Source: RGIG3009 sp045653425
GTDB taxonomy: Bacteria; Bacillota; Clostridia; Oscillospirales; Acutalibacteraceae
Assembly: GCA_045653425.1 (NCBI GenBank)
Contig: JAZOLU010000014.1
Location: 1-33,557, forward strand
Reading direction: 5' to 3'
Length of the DNA stretch: 33,557 bases
The notes beneath the pieces were generated by a model. It worked only from the letters and a program-made list of their open reading frames with translations, was not told the origin of the DNA and made no database searches. Below, one piece after another: positions 6,765 to 14,977 of this stretch (position 1 is the stretch's first letter; each line of letters starts with the position of its first letter). A program made the translations under genes and the position numbers.

Positions 6765-7801
6765 AACTGACATTTCGCTGGTACGGGGATGACGACCCGG
6801 TCACCTTATCGCATATTCGTCAAATTCCGCAAATGACGGGAATTGTCTCGGCTATTTACGACACGCCGGTGGGTGAGGTGTGGAGCCGTGAGAGCATTGC
6901 GGCAATGAAAAAGAAGGCCAACGATAACGGTCTTGCGTTTGAAGTGGTGGAAAGCGTGCCGGTGCACGAGGATATTAAACTCGGCAATGAAAATGCGCCG
7001 CGACTGATTGAAAATTACTGCGAGAACGTGCGCCGCTTGGGCGAAGCGGGCGTGAAGTGCATTTGCTACAACTTTATGCCGGTGTTTGACTGGTTGCGCA
7101 GTGAATTGGAACACGCGCAAGTGGACGGTGCCAACGCGTTGGCGTATGACGAAGCCACGGTGTTGGCTATGGACCCGCTCAAAGGCGATTTGTCCTTGCC
7201 GGGGTGGGATTCCAGTTATACCAAAGAGCAACTGCACGGCTTGCTGAACGCGTATGCCGCGTTGGGCGAGGAACAGTTGTGGAAGAATTTAGAGATGTTT
7301 TTGAAAGCCGTCATTCCGGTTGCCAAAGAGGCGGGCGTGAATATGGCAATTCATCCGGACGACCCGCCCTGGGGTATGTTCGGCTTGCCGCGCATTATTA
7401 CCAATAAGGCAAATTTGCAGCGGTTTTTCGACTTAGTGCCGGAAACCAACAACGGCCTTACGTTGTGCACCGGTTCGTTGGGTGCCAACCCCGTCAACGA
7501 TTTGGTGGATATGGCGGAGAGTTTTGCCGACCGTATTCACTTTGTGCATTTGCGCAACATCAAATGCACCGGTGAGCGTCGGTTTGAGGAAGTAGGTCAC
7601 CCCACCGCGTGCGGTTCCATTGATATGTACGGCGTTGCCAAGGCGTTGGTGAAAAAGGGTTGGGACGGTTATGTGCGTCCCGACCACGGGCGTATGATTT
7701 GGGGTGAGACCGGCCGTTATGGTTACGGCTTGTTTGACCGTGCACTGGGTGCGACCTATTTGGTTGGTCTGTTTGAAGCGTTGGAAAAGGAGAATGCGTA
7801 A
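6761..7801 (+). CDS. uxuA: D-mannonate dehydratase
   Basis: Converts D-mannonate to 2-keto-3-deoxy-gluconate, the step after UxaC and mannonate oxidoreductase in hexuronate breakdown. 346 residues, normal for the family. Characteristic stretches are MKLTFRWYGDDDPVTLSHI, ICYNFMPVFDW, NMAIHPDDPPW, LCTGSLGANPVND, IHFVHLRNIK and YVRPDHGRMIWGE, covering the TIM-barrel metal site. AGGAGG lies six bases before ATG, which overlaps the uxaC stop as ATGA. Its own stop overlaps the next start as TAATG, so translation is probably coupled through all three genes. Confidence 0.97.
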   Translation: MKLTFRWYGDDDPVTLSHIRQIPQMTGIVSAIYDTPVGEVWSRESIAAMKKKANDNGLAFEVVESVPVHEDIKLGNENAPRLIENYCENVRRLGEAGVKCICYNFMPVFDWLRSELEHAQVDGANALAYDEATVLAMDPLKGDLSLPGWDSSYTKEQLHGLLNAYAALGEEQLWKNLEMFLKAVIPVAKEAGVNMAIHPDDPPWGMFGLPRIITNKANLQRFFDLVPETNNGLTLCTGSLGANPVNDLVDMAESFADRIHFVHLRNIKCTGERRFEEVGHPTACGSIDMYGVAKALVKKGWDGYVRPDHGRMIWGETGRYGYGLFDRALGATYLVGLFEALEKENA

Positions 7802-8625
7802 TGAGTAAAGTGATTGTTGTTACCGGTGCCGGCGGTGTGTTGTGCTCCGGTTTTGCGGAGTATTTGGCAAAGCAAGGCCATCGTGTGGCGTTGTTGGACT
7901 TGAACGCAGAAGCAGCCGGCGCGGTAGCCGACCGCATTACCGCGGCGGGCGGCACCGCCAAAGCGTATGCGTGTAACGTGCTGGACAAAGCGGTTATTGA
8001 GGATGTGCACCAGCAGATTTTAGCGGATTTCGGCAAGTGCGACGTGCTGATTAACGGCGCCGGCGGCAACAATCCCAAATGCACCACCGCGCACGAAGAA
8101 TACGAAGCGGGCGATGAAAACGCCACCGAGTTTTTAACGTTCTTTAACATTGACGAAAAAGGATTTGACTTTGTATTTGACTTAAACCTCAAAGGCGTGT
8201 TGTTGCCCAGTCAGGTGTTTATGCCGGATATGTTGGGTCGCCCGGGATGTTGTGTGCTTAACGTATCCTCAATGAACGCCTACCGTCCGCTCACCAAAAT
8301 CCCCGCCTATTCGGCTGCCAAAGCGGCGGTTACCAACTTTACTTCGTGGCTGGCGGTGCATTTTGCCAAAGAGAACATTCGTGTGAACGCCATTGCCCCC
8401 GGATTTTTCGTTACCAACCAAAATCGGGCGTTGCTGTTCGATGCACAGGGTAATCCCACCCCGCGTACCGAAAAAATTCTGCGCTCCACGCCAATGGGTC
8501 GTTTTGGCGAGTCGGAGGAACTGCTCGGCACGCTGGACTGGTTGCTGGACGAGAGCAAATCCGGTTTTGTTACCGGCATTACCGTACCGGTAGACGGTGG
8601 GTTTTCCGCGTATTCGGGGGTGTAA
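7801..8625 (+). CDS. SDR-family D-mannonate oxidoreductase (fructuronate reductase)
   Basis: A 274-residue short-chain dehydrogenase. The cofactor loop is TGAGGVLCSG (residues 8-17), NAG-type segment NGAGGNNP follows, and the catalytic set is Ser157, Tyr170 and Lys174 (YSAAK). The position between uxuA and further sugar genes, and resemblance to the Bacillus UxuB/YjmF-type SDR, point to reduction of D-fructuronate to D-mannonate with NAD(P)H. This SDR type replaces the unrelated long-chain UxuB of Escherichia coli. The exact substrate is inferred from context. It is followed 3 bp later by the next gene. Confidence 0.88.
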   Translation: MSKVIVVTGAGGVLCSGFAEYLAKQGHRVALLDLNAEAAGAVADRITAAGGTAKAYACNVLDKAVIEDVHQQILADFGKCDVLINGAGGNNPKCTTAHEEYEAGDENATEFLTFFNIDEKGFDFVFDLNLKGVLLPSQVFMPDMLGRPGCCVLNVSSMNAYRPLTKIPAYSAAKAAVTNFTSWLAVHFAKENIRVNAIAPGFFVTNQNRALLFDAQGNPTPRTEKILRSTPMGRFGESEELLGTLDWLLDESKSGFVTGITVPVDGGFSAYSGV

Positions 8626-8628
8626 TGT

Positions 8629-9471
8629 ATGCAAGACATTCGCATTTTTGCGTTTGCCGATGAGGCGAGTCCGCAAATTACGGCTCAAATTGAGGCAATG
8701 AAGCGTAACGGATTGGCTGGCTTAGAGCCGCGCAACGTGGACGGCACAAACATTGCGGAAATTTCGCTTGACCGTGCGCGCGAACTGCGCCGTCAACTGG
8801 ACGATGCCGGACTGTCTACGTGGTCAATCGGTTCGCCCATTGGCAAAATTGATATTGAAAAGGACGATTTTGCCGCACACATTGAAAAACTGAAATACAC
8901 GTTGGAAGTGGCGAACATTTTGGGTGCTCAAAACCTGCGGATGTTTTCGTTCTTTTTGCCGAAGGAAAAAGACCCCGCTTTGTTCAAAAATGAGGTTATT
9001 GACCGACTGGGTATTATGACCACCACCGCGGTGGGAAGCGGCGTGCTGCTGTGCCACGAAAATGAAAAAGGCATTTACGGCGATACGGCGGTCCGTTGTT
9101 TGGAAATTTTGGAAGCCGTGCCGTTATTGCGTGCGGTGTTTGACCCTGCCAACTTTGTGCAGTGCGACCAAGACCCCATTGAGGCTTGGGAATTGTTAAA
9201 ACCCTACGTTAAATATTTGCACATTAAAGACGCGATACGCGGCGGCAAAAATGTGCCCGCGGGCACGGGCGACGGACAAATTCCGCACATTTTGGCGGAG
9301 TACCGCGCACTTGGCGGCGTGGAAGTCACGTTGGAGCCGCATTTAGAGGAATTTGCGGGCTTGAACGATTTGGAACGCGAAGGCGAAAAAAGTGATGTCG
9401 GTGGTGGCGAATACGCATCAACGGAAGAGGCATTCGATGCCGGTGCGGCGGCGCTTAAAGCGTTGTTGTAA
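8629..9471 (+). CDS. Sugar phosphate isomerase/epimerase-like TIM-barrel protein
   Basis: A 280-residue protein of the xylose-isomerase-like TIM-barrel (AP endonuclease 2) superfamily. Putative metal-ligand segments are spaced as in the family: LLCHENEKGIYG, VFDPANFVQ, KYLHIKDA and VTLEPHLEEF. Members isomerise or epimerise free or phosphorylated sugars and inositols; no specific substrate can be read from the sequence. It is embedded in the uronate operon, 3 bp after the SDR and 30 bp before a Gfo/Idh/MocA dehydrogenase, a common pairing in sugar-acid pathways. GGGGGTG serves as the RBS. Confidence 0.85.
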   Translation: MQDIRIFAFADEASPQITAQIEAMKRNGLAGLEPRNVDGTNIAEISLDRARELRRQLDDAGLSTWSIGSPIGKIDIEKDDFAAHIEKLKYTLEVANILGAQNLRMFSFFLPKEKDPALFKNEVIDRLGIMTTTAVGSGVLLCHENEKGIYGDTAVRCLEILEAVPLLRAVFDPANFVQCDQDPIEAWELLKPYVKYLHIKDAIRGGKNVPAGTGDGQIPHILAEYRALGGVEVTLEPHLEEFAGLNDLEREGEKSDVGGGEYASTEEAFDAGAAALKALL

Positions 9472-9501
9472 GAGGTTGCGCCGTACAGAGGAGTGTTAAC
9501 T

Positions 9502-10677
9502 ATGCAAAAGGTTCGCTTGGGCATTATTGGGATAGGCAATATGGGTACCGAGCATTGCCAAAACATTGTGAACGGAAAATGTCCCGAAATTGAATTAACG
9601 GCCGTGGCGGACATTCGGCCGGAACGGTTGGCATGGGCAGTAAACGAACTACCCGAAACCGTGGTGCGGTTTGACAACGCCGATGCGCTGATGGACAGCG
9701 GTTTGGTGGATGCGGTACTCATTGCCGCTCCGCACTACGACCACCCGCCGATTGCCATTGCGGCGTTTAATCGCGGGCTGCACGTGTTCACCGAAAAGCC
9801 GGCAGGCGTACATACCGCGCAGGTACGTGCGATGAACGAAGCGGCTGACCGCGCGGGCACGGTGTTCGGCATTATGTGGAACTGGCGCACCAACAATTTG
9901 TTGCGAAAAATGAAAGAATTGGTGGATAGCGGCAAGTACGGCGAAATTCGTCGCACCAACTGGATAGTAACGGTGTGGTACCGATCACAGGCGTATTACA
10001 ATTCCGGCAGTTGGCGCGCCACGTGGGTTGGCGAAGGCGGCGGTGTGCTGATGAACCAGTGCCCGCATCAGTTGGATATTTGGCAGTGGATTTGCGGATT
10101 GCCCAAAACGGTGACTTCCAAAGTGCTGTACGGCAAATGGCACGACATTGAAGTGGACGACGATGCCACCGTGGTGGTGGAGTACGAAAACGGTGCCACC
10201 GGTGTGTTTGTTACCAGTACCGGCGACGCGCACGGCACCAATCGGTTTGAAATTATGTTAGACCGTGCCAAACTGGTGGTGGAAAAAAACCAGTTAACCA
10301 TTACCGAGTTTGCGCAACCGATTGACGAATTTACGTATAGCGCGCCCACGTGGGGCAAGGTGGAAGCCACCACAACGGTAGTGGAAGGGGAAGCGACGGA
10401 AGATACCCACGCCACCATACTTAATGCGTTTGCGGCTGCAATTTTGCGCGGTGAACCCATGTATGCCGATGGTCGTGAGGGCTTGAATGAAGTGACGTTG
10501 GCAAACGCCATTTATTTGTCCGATTGGTTGGGCAAAACGGTGACGTTGCCGCTGGACGAAAAGGCGTATCAGCGCGAACTGAAAAAGCGGGTAAAACATT
10601 CCCGTTTACGCACCGCGGAGATAACCGAATCCGCGCCGCCGGCAAACAACCGTACCCGTTGGCGCGTGCAGTGGTAA
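9502..10677 (+). CDS. Gfo/Idh/MocA-family sugar oxidoreductase
   Basis: A 391-residue NAD(P)-dependent dehydrogenase. The Rossmann motif is GIIGIGNMG (Gly10, Gly12, Gly15) and the family signature is EKPAG with Lys99. GGGVLMNQCPHQLDIWQW matches the C-terminal substrate domain, including the conserved His of the HxxD pair. ATG 9502 is chosen because GAGGAG (9488-9493) is correctly spaced; an in-frame GTG at 9493 overlaps the RBS. It is the last catabolic gene of the uronate operon. The basic C-terminal tail of about 30 residues looks disordered. The substrate, perhaps a sugar or sugar acid handled together with the preceding isomerase, is unknown. Confidence 0.88.
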   Translation: MQKVRLGIIGIGNMGTEHCQNIVNGKCPEIELTAVADIRPERLAWAVNELPETVVRFDNADALMDSGLVDAVLIAAPHYDHPPIAIAAFNRGLHVFTEKPAGVHTAQVRAMNEAADRAGTVFGIMWNWRTNNLLRKMKELVDSGKYGEIRRTNWIVTVWYRSQAYYNSGSWRATWVGEGGGVLMNQCPHQLDIWQWICGLPKTVTSKVLYGKWHDIEVDDDATVVVEYENGATGVFVTSTGDAHGTNRFEIMLDRAKLVVEKNQLTITEFAQPIDEFTYSAPTWGKVEATTTVVEGEATEDTHATILNAFAAAILRGEPMYADGREGLNEVTLANAIYLSDWLGKTVTLPLDEKAYQRELKKRVKHSRLRTAEITESAPPANNRTRWRVQW

Positions 10678-10707
10678 AACAAGGACAATAATAAGGGAGG
10701 AAGACCG

Positions 10708-11166
10708 ATGAAAAAGTTTTTTCAGGAATTCAAAGAATTTATCGCCAAAGGCAATGTGGTGGATATGGCGGTTGCCGTGGTTATCGGCGGCGCGTTTAAG
10801 GAAATTGTGAACGCGTTGGTGAATGACATCATTATGCCGCTTATCGGGATGGCGACCGGTGGTGTCAGTGTGGCGGAATGGCGTTGGGTCATTTCGCCCG
10901 CCGTGGTAGAAAACGGCGTGGAGATAACCGCCGAAAACGCGCTGAACTACGGGAACTTTTTGCAAACGGTAATTGACTTTTTAATTGTGGCGCTGTGCAT
11001 TTTTACGGTGTTAAAGGTATTTTTAGCATTGCAAGAGCGTACGCGTGCGCTAATGCATTTGCAAGCGGAAAAGGCAGAAGAGGCCGAACCGGAACCGCCC
11101 GCCGAAACCGAGTTGGATGTGCTGCGCGATATTCGCGACCGACTCCTTAAAAGTGAAAACGACTAA
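10708..11166 (+). CDS. mscL: Large-conductance mechanosensitive channel MscL
   Basis: Pentameric membrane channel that opens under extreme turgor to release solutes. 152 residues; the usual length is 120-150. The N-terminal helix FFQEFKEFIAKGNVVDMAVA and pore-lining TM1 (GGAFKEIVNALVNDIIMPLIG) are canonical, the second TM lies near residues 88-110, and a charged C-terminal bundle (LDVLRDIRDRLL) ends the protein. AAGGGAGGA lies seven bases before ATG. No terminator separates it from the dehydrogenase 30 bp upstream, so it may be read from the uronate operon, although the function is unrelated. A strong terminator follows at once. Confidence 0.96.
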   Translation: MKKFFQEFKEFIAKGNVVDMAVAVVIGGAFKEIVNALVNDIIMPLIGMATGGVSVAEWRWVISPAVVENGVEITAENALNYGNFLQTVIDFLIVALCIFTVLKVFLALQERTRALMHLQAEKAEEAEPEPPAETELDVLRDIRDRLLKSEND

Positions 11167-11167
11167 C

Positions 11168-11198
11168 AAAAAAAGAACCGCTGCGGCGGTTCTTTTTT
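11168..11198 (+). terminator. Intrinsic terminator after mscL
   Basis: GAACCGC (11175-11181) pairs with GCGGTTC (11186-11192), flanked by runs of A and T (TTTTTT at 11193-11198). Confidence 0.92.
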
Positions 11199-11234
11199 GT
11201 TGCAACGGGTATACTAGCCGCAGGAGGTGAACGT

Positions 11235-11435
11235 ATGCCCAAGCATCGAAAAAGCCAAGGTTCAACCGAAATGAAAGAGCAAATTATTTACGGGCAACCC
11301 GAAACCACGCAGGAACTGGTGCATAAATACGGCACGTATGAGATTCAGCCAACGCTGGATTCTGATAACGAGTTCCCCAAAATCGGCGCGGGTTTGCCCA
11401 CCGAAACCGCCGCAAAACAACGGGATGACGGGTAG
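11235..11435 (+). CDS. Small hydrophilic protein of unknown function
   Basis: A 66-residue protein I do not recognise. It is charged and polar with no membrane segment or Cys; the N terminus is basic (MPKHRKSQGS) and the rest acidic and Pro-rich. A textbook AGGAGGTG (11221-11228) lies seven bases before ATG 11235, which is the main reason to accept it. It ends 23 bp before the spoVAE start and probably forms an operon with it, suggesting a sporulation-linked role. No function is claimed. Confidence 0.7.
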   Translation: MPKHRKSQGSTEMKEQIIYGQPETTQELVHKYGTYEIQPTLDSDNEFPKIGAGLPTETAAKQRDDG

Positions 11436-11458
11436 CAAACAAGGAAAGGGTGGTTTGT

Positions 11459-11824
11459 ATGGATTGGCTTATGATTATCAAAGCGTTCGTGGTGGGCGGC
11501 TTAATTTGTGTGATAGGTCAATTGCTCATTGACCTTACCAAACTAACTCCCGCCCGCATACTGGTGTTGTTTGTGGTATCGGGCGTGGCGCTCACAGCGG
11601 TGGGGTTGTACGACCCGCTGATTGCGTGGGCGGGCGGTGGTGCCAGTTTGCCGCTCACAGGGTTTGGCTACGCGCTGGCCAAGGGCGTGGAACAGGGCAT
11701 TGCCGAGCAAGGTTGGCTGGGCATTTTAACCGGCGGCGTTACCGGAACGGCGGGCGGTATCGCGTTTGCCGTTACCACAGCATTATTGTGCGGCGTTTTG
11801 GCAAAATCCAAAGAGAAATCGTAA
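11459..11824 (+). CDS. spoVAE: Stage V sporulation protein AE (SpoVAE/SpoVAEb)
   Basis: A 121-residue membrane protein of the SpoVA dipicolinic-acid transport system of spores. Diagnostic stretches are VGGLICVIGQLLIDLTKLTP, RILVLFVVSGVALTAVGLYD, GFGYALAKGVEQGI and GWLGILTGGVTGTAGGIAFA, with about four hydrophobic segments. In Bacillus and most Clostridia it sits in a spoVAC-spoVAD-spoVAE cluster. Here no spoVAC or spoVAD is adjacent: the neighbours are a 66-residue unknown and mscL. AAGGAAAGG (11441-11449) nine bases upstream fixes ATG 11459. Confidence 0.93.
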   Translation: MDWLMIIKAFVVGGLICVIGQLLIDLTKLTPARILVLFVVSGVALTAVGLYDPLIAWAGGGASLPLTGFGYALAKGVEQGIAEQGWLGILTGGVTGTAGGIAFAVTTALLCGVLAKSKEKS

Positions 11825-11846
11825 AAGCGGTCTATGAGGAGGCGCA

Positions 11847-11889
11847 TTGCGCGGCAACTGTCGGTGAAGCGGGGGCAGTTGCCGCGCAA
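11847..11889. repeat. 14-bp inverted repeat downstream of spoVAE
   Basis: Perfect arms 11847-11860 and 11876-11889 with a 15-nt loop. No T tract follows on either strand, so it may be a Rho-independent-like stem without a tail, or a protein site just upstream of the next promoter. Confidence 0.55.
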
Positions 11890-11896
11890 AAATCCG

Positions 11897-11925
11897 TTGC
11901 GGCGGGGTGGGAATTGTGGTACACT
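11897..11925 (+). promoter_or_regulatory. Promoter of the beta-CASP nuclease gene
   Basis: TTGCGG (11897-11902), 17-bp spacer, TACACT (11920-11925), about 35 bp before the start codon. Confidence 0.7.
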
Positions 11926-11959
11926 AAAACCAGAATGTACACGGAAGTGAGGGCTCCTT

Positions 11960-13573
11960 ATGAAAATCACGTTTTTAGGTGCGGCACACGAGGTAACGGG
12001 CAGTTGCACGCTGGTTTCGGCGGCGGGGCATCATTTGTTGGTGGACTGCGGTATGGAACAGGGGCAGGATTTGTTTGAAAATCAGGAATTGCCGGTCTCG
12101 CCGTCGCTGATAGATGCGGTGGTGGTCACCCATGCGCACATTGACCATTCCGGTATGGTACCTATGTTGTATGCACGCGGGTTCCGCGGGCCGGTGTTCG
12201 TCACCAATGCCACCGGGCGGTTGTGCGACCTTATGCTGCGCGACTCGGCGCACATTCAAGAATTTGAAGCCGAATGGCGCAACCGCAAAGCCAAGCGTGC
12301 CGGGTTACCGTTGTACGAGCCGGTGTACACAATGGAAGACGTGCAGGGTGTAATGGAGCAGTTTGTTCTTTGCGATTACGAAACCGAGGTGGCGGTGCTG
12401 GACGGCGTGACCGCCCGCTTCACCGATGCGGGGCATTTGTTGGGTTCCTCTTCCGTAACGCTCACCATTACCGAAAACGGTGAGACACGCCGTATTGTGT
12501 TTTCCGGCGATATTGGCAACATAAACAAACCCATACTGCGCGACCCGCAATACCTGTCTACCGCGGATTACGTGGTAATGGAATCCACTTACGGCGACCG
12601 CAGTCACGCGGACGAAAAGCCGGATTATGTGCGCCAACTGGCGGATATTATCCAGCGCACCTTTGACCGTGGCGGCAACGTGGTCATCCCCGCGTTTGCG
12701 GTGGGGCGCACACAGGAATTGTTGTATTTTATTCGCCAGATAAAGCAACAAAATTTGGTGACGGGTCACGGCGCGTTTCCCGTGGTGATAGACAGTCCGT
12801 TGGCCATTGAGGCCACCAAAATTTTCGGAACAGATGCGGCGGAGTGTTACGATGCCGAAACGCTGGCACTGGTGCGCAGCGGCGTGAACCCCATTGAGTT
12901 TGAGGGGTTGCAGGTTTCGGTTACGGCGGACGACTCGCGCTTGATTAACGCGGACAAAAAGAGTAAAGTAATTATTTCGGCCAGCGGTATGTGTGAAGCG
13001 GGGCGTATTCGGCATCACTTAAAGCACAACTTGTGGCGGGCAGAAAGCACCATTCTGTTTGTGGGGTACCAATCGGTGAACACGGTGGGATGGCTGTTGT
13101 TGCAGGGGGCATCTGAGGTAAAACTGTTTGGTGAAACCATTGAAGTGAACGCCGAAATTGCCCAAATGCACAGTGTAAGCGGCCACGCAGACGACCGCGG
13201 TTTGCTGCGGTGGGCGGCGGCGTTTAACCCCAAACCGCGCCGCATTTTTGTGAACCACGGAGACGAAGGCGCGTGTGAGACGATGGCTGCGCGGTTGTGT
13301 GCCGAGCAAGGGCAACAAGCGGTAGCACCGTATAGTGGCGATGCGTGGGATTTGCTCACCGACACACAGGTGGAGTATGGCAGTCGCCGTCGGCTGGTGT
13401 CAAAAAGCCGTCGCCCCGGCGGCAGTCAGCGGGGCACCACCGTGTATGAACGGTTGCTGGCGGCGGGTGCGCAGTTGCAACGGTTGATAGAAGGCTTTAA
13501 CGGCCGCGCCAACAAAGATATTGCCAAACTAACGGCGCAGATTAAAACTCTGTGCGAAAAATGGGAACGGTAA
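11960..13573 (+). CDS. Metallo-beta-lactamase/beta-CASP RNA-processing nuclease (CPSF-like)
   Basis: A 537-residue putative RNA nuclease. The N-terminal MBL domain carries THAHIDHSG with zinc ligands His58, His60, Asp62 and His63, plus DAGHLLGSSS and FSGDIGN. The beta-CASP domain follows (MESTYGDRSH, GGNVVIPAFAVGRTQELLYF, VIDSPLA, ISASGMCEAGRIRHH) and the RMMBL part has VSGHAD and IFVNHGDEGA. This is the architecture of archaeal/eukaryotic CPSF73-type proteins and their bacterial relatives, distinct from RNase J. About 70 C-terminal residues are basic and then helical. It has its own promoter at 11897. The RNA substrate is unknown. The gene ends in a hairpin that also contains the next RBS. 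Confidence 0.92.
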   Translation: MKITFLGAAHEVTGSCTLVSAAGHHLLVDCGMEQGQDLFENQELPVSPSLIDAVVVTHAHIDHSGMVPMLYARGFRGPVFVTNATGRLCDLMLRDSAHIQEFEAEWRNRKAKRAGLPLYEPVYTMEDVQGVMEQFVLCDYETEVAVLDGVTARFTDAGHLLGSSSVTLTITENGETRRIVFSGDIGNINKPILRDPQYLSTADYVVMESTYGDRSHADEKPDYVRQLADIIQRTFDRGGNVVIPAFAVGRTQELLYFIRQIKQQNLVTGHGAFPVVIDSPLAIEATKIFGTDAAECYDAETLALVRSGVNPIEFEGLQVSVTADDSRLINADKKSKVIISASGMCEAGRIRHHLKHNLWRAESTILFVGYQSVNTVGWLLLQGASEVKLFGETIEVNAEIAQMHSVSGHADDRGLLRWAAAFNPKPRRIFVNHGDEGACETMAARLCAEQGQQAVAPYSGDAWDLLTDTQVEYGSRRRLVSKSRRPGGSQRGTTVYERLLAAGAQLQRLIEGFNGRANKDIAKLTAQIKTLCEKWER

Positions 13574-13585
13574 TACGGCCTAAAC

Positions 13586-13621
13586 ACACCTCATCGCGCA
13601 TATATTGCGGTGAGGTGTTTT
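13586..13621 (+). terminator. Terminator-like hairpin overlapping the RBS of the downstream gene
   Basis: Arms 13586-13597 and 13607-13618 form 12 bp (one G-U) with a 9-nt loop, followed by a short T tract (13618-13621). The right arm contains the GGTGAGGTG that must serve as RBS for ATG 13625. Confidence 0.7.
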
Positions 13622-13624
13622 GTT

Positions 13625-14905
13625 ATGACGATTTACGTGGTACAAGCGGGCGATACGCTGTCTTCGCTGGCGCAGCAGTTTGGCGTTTCGGTGCAGCGCA
13701 TAGCCGCCGATAATGGGTTGAACGTGGACGCGCCGCTTATTGTGGGGCAAGCACTGATAATTTTACCCGAACCGTTAACCTATACGGTGCAATTGGGGGA
13801 TACACTGACGTCGATTGCGGCGCGCTACGGCGAGGATGTAGATTCGTTGCTTTACCAAAACCCGCAACTTGACAATCCGGCATCGCTGGTGGCGGGGCAA
13901 TCCATTACCATTCGCGGCGGCACACCCAAACTGGGTACGTTGGCGGTGAACGGCTATGTGTACGATACGGTGGATTTGGGGGTGCTGCGGCGCACCTTGC
14001 CCGATTTGACCTATGTGACTATTTTTGGATATGGCATTACGCCGGAGGGTGGGCTCATACCCTCCAACGACAGTGAAATTTTACAAGCGGCACAAGAATA
14101 CGGCGTGGCGGCACTGATGTTGTTGACCGCCTTGGACGGGGAGGGCGGATTTAGCAGTGAAAACGCCGCCGCGATGCTCAGCGACCCGCAAGCGCGTGCG
14201 CGGTTGGTGGATAACATTGACCGCGCCGTGGCAGAAAAGGGGTACAGTGGGGTGGACGTGGATTTTGAATTTATTCCGCCCGCAAACACCGACGATTACG
14301 TGGCGTTTGTTACCGAACTGGCGGCGCGATTGCGCCCGCAAGGGAAACTCACGTTTGTGGCGTTGGCACCCAAAACCTCCGATGCCCAGCGTGGGTTGTT
14401 GTATGAAGCACACGACTATGCGCGGCTGGGCGCGGCGGCAGACGGGGTGTTGTTAATGACATACGAGTGGGGATATGCTTTTAGTGAGCCAATGGCGATT
14501 GCGCCGATTAACAAGGTGCAAGAAGTGGTACAGTACGGGTTAAGCCGCATTCCCGCATACAAAATTTTTATGGGCATTCCCAATTATGCGTACGACTGGG
14601 CATTGCCGCGGCGGGAAGGCGAGCGGGCGCGCACCATCTCCAACGAGACGGCGTTGGCTCTGGCGCGCAATAATCAAGCGGAGATTCAGTTTGACGCGGT
14701 AGCACAATCGCCATATTTTCGTTATACCGATACCACGGGCCGTGCGCACGAAGTTTGGTTTGAGGATGCGCGCAGTTTGGATGCCAAGTTGCGGCTTATC
14801 GGCGGGGAATCACTGTTCGGCGCGGGCGTGTGGAATGCGATGAGTTATTACCCGCCGTTATGGACGTTGGTTCGCACGTTGTTTACGGTGCGAAAAGTGA
14901 TATAA
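13625..14905 (+). CDS. LysM-GH18 spore cortex-lytic enzyme (SleL/YaaH-like)
   Basis: A 426-residue protein with two N-terminal LysM peptidoglycan-binding repeats (residues about 2-47 and 52-97, each with the VQ.GDTL..IA motif) and a GH18 domain from about 105 to 420. The catalytic signature is GYSGVDVDFEFIPP with acid Glu215. This is the domain order of SleL/YaaH N-acetylglucosaminidases that degrade spore cortex during germination. No signal peptide is seen, as expected for proteins deposited from the mother cell. GGTGAGGTG lies eight bases before ATG 13625, inside a hairpin. The spore setting agrees with spoVAE upstream. No clear promoter was recognised; a sporulation sigma factor is possible. 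Confidence 0.92.
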   Translation: MTIYVVQAGDTLSSLAQQFGVSVQRIAADNGLNVDAPLIVGQALIILPEPLTYTVQLGDTLTSIAARYGEDVDSLLYQNPQLDNPASLVAGQSITIRGGTPKLGTLAVNGYVYDTVDLGVLRRTLPDLTYVTIFGYGITPEGGLIPSNDSEILQAAQEYGVAALMLLTALDGEGGFSSENAAAMLSDPQARARLVDNIDRAVAEKGYSGVDVDFEFIPPANTDDYVAFVTELAARLRPQGKLTFVALAPKTSDAQRGLLYEAHDYARLGAAADGVLLMTYEWGYAFSEPMAIAPINKVQEVVQYGLSRIPAYKIFMGIPNYAYDWALPRREGERARTISNETALALARNNQAEIQFDAVAQSPYFRYTDTTGRAHEVWFEDARSLDAKLRLIGGESLFGAGVWNAMSYYPPLWTLVRTLFTVRKVI

Positions 14906-14921
14906 CGCGCACCGCAAAGGG

Positions 14922-14950
14922 TTGACAAATGGGCGGCGGCGTAGTATACT
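14922..14950 (+). promoter_or_regulatory. Promoter of the metK riboswitch transcript
   Basis: TTGACA (14922-14927), 17-bp spacer, TATACT (14945-14950), starting transcription about 20 nt before the SAM aptamer. Confidence 0.92.
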
Positions 14951-14977
14951 TAACGCTGTCAATAAAATTGAATAGGT

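Noticed and set aside
12305..13018. 237-codon minus-strand frame inside the beta-CASP gene
   Set aside because: Shadow of a well-supported gene; no domain, RBS or promoter of its own.
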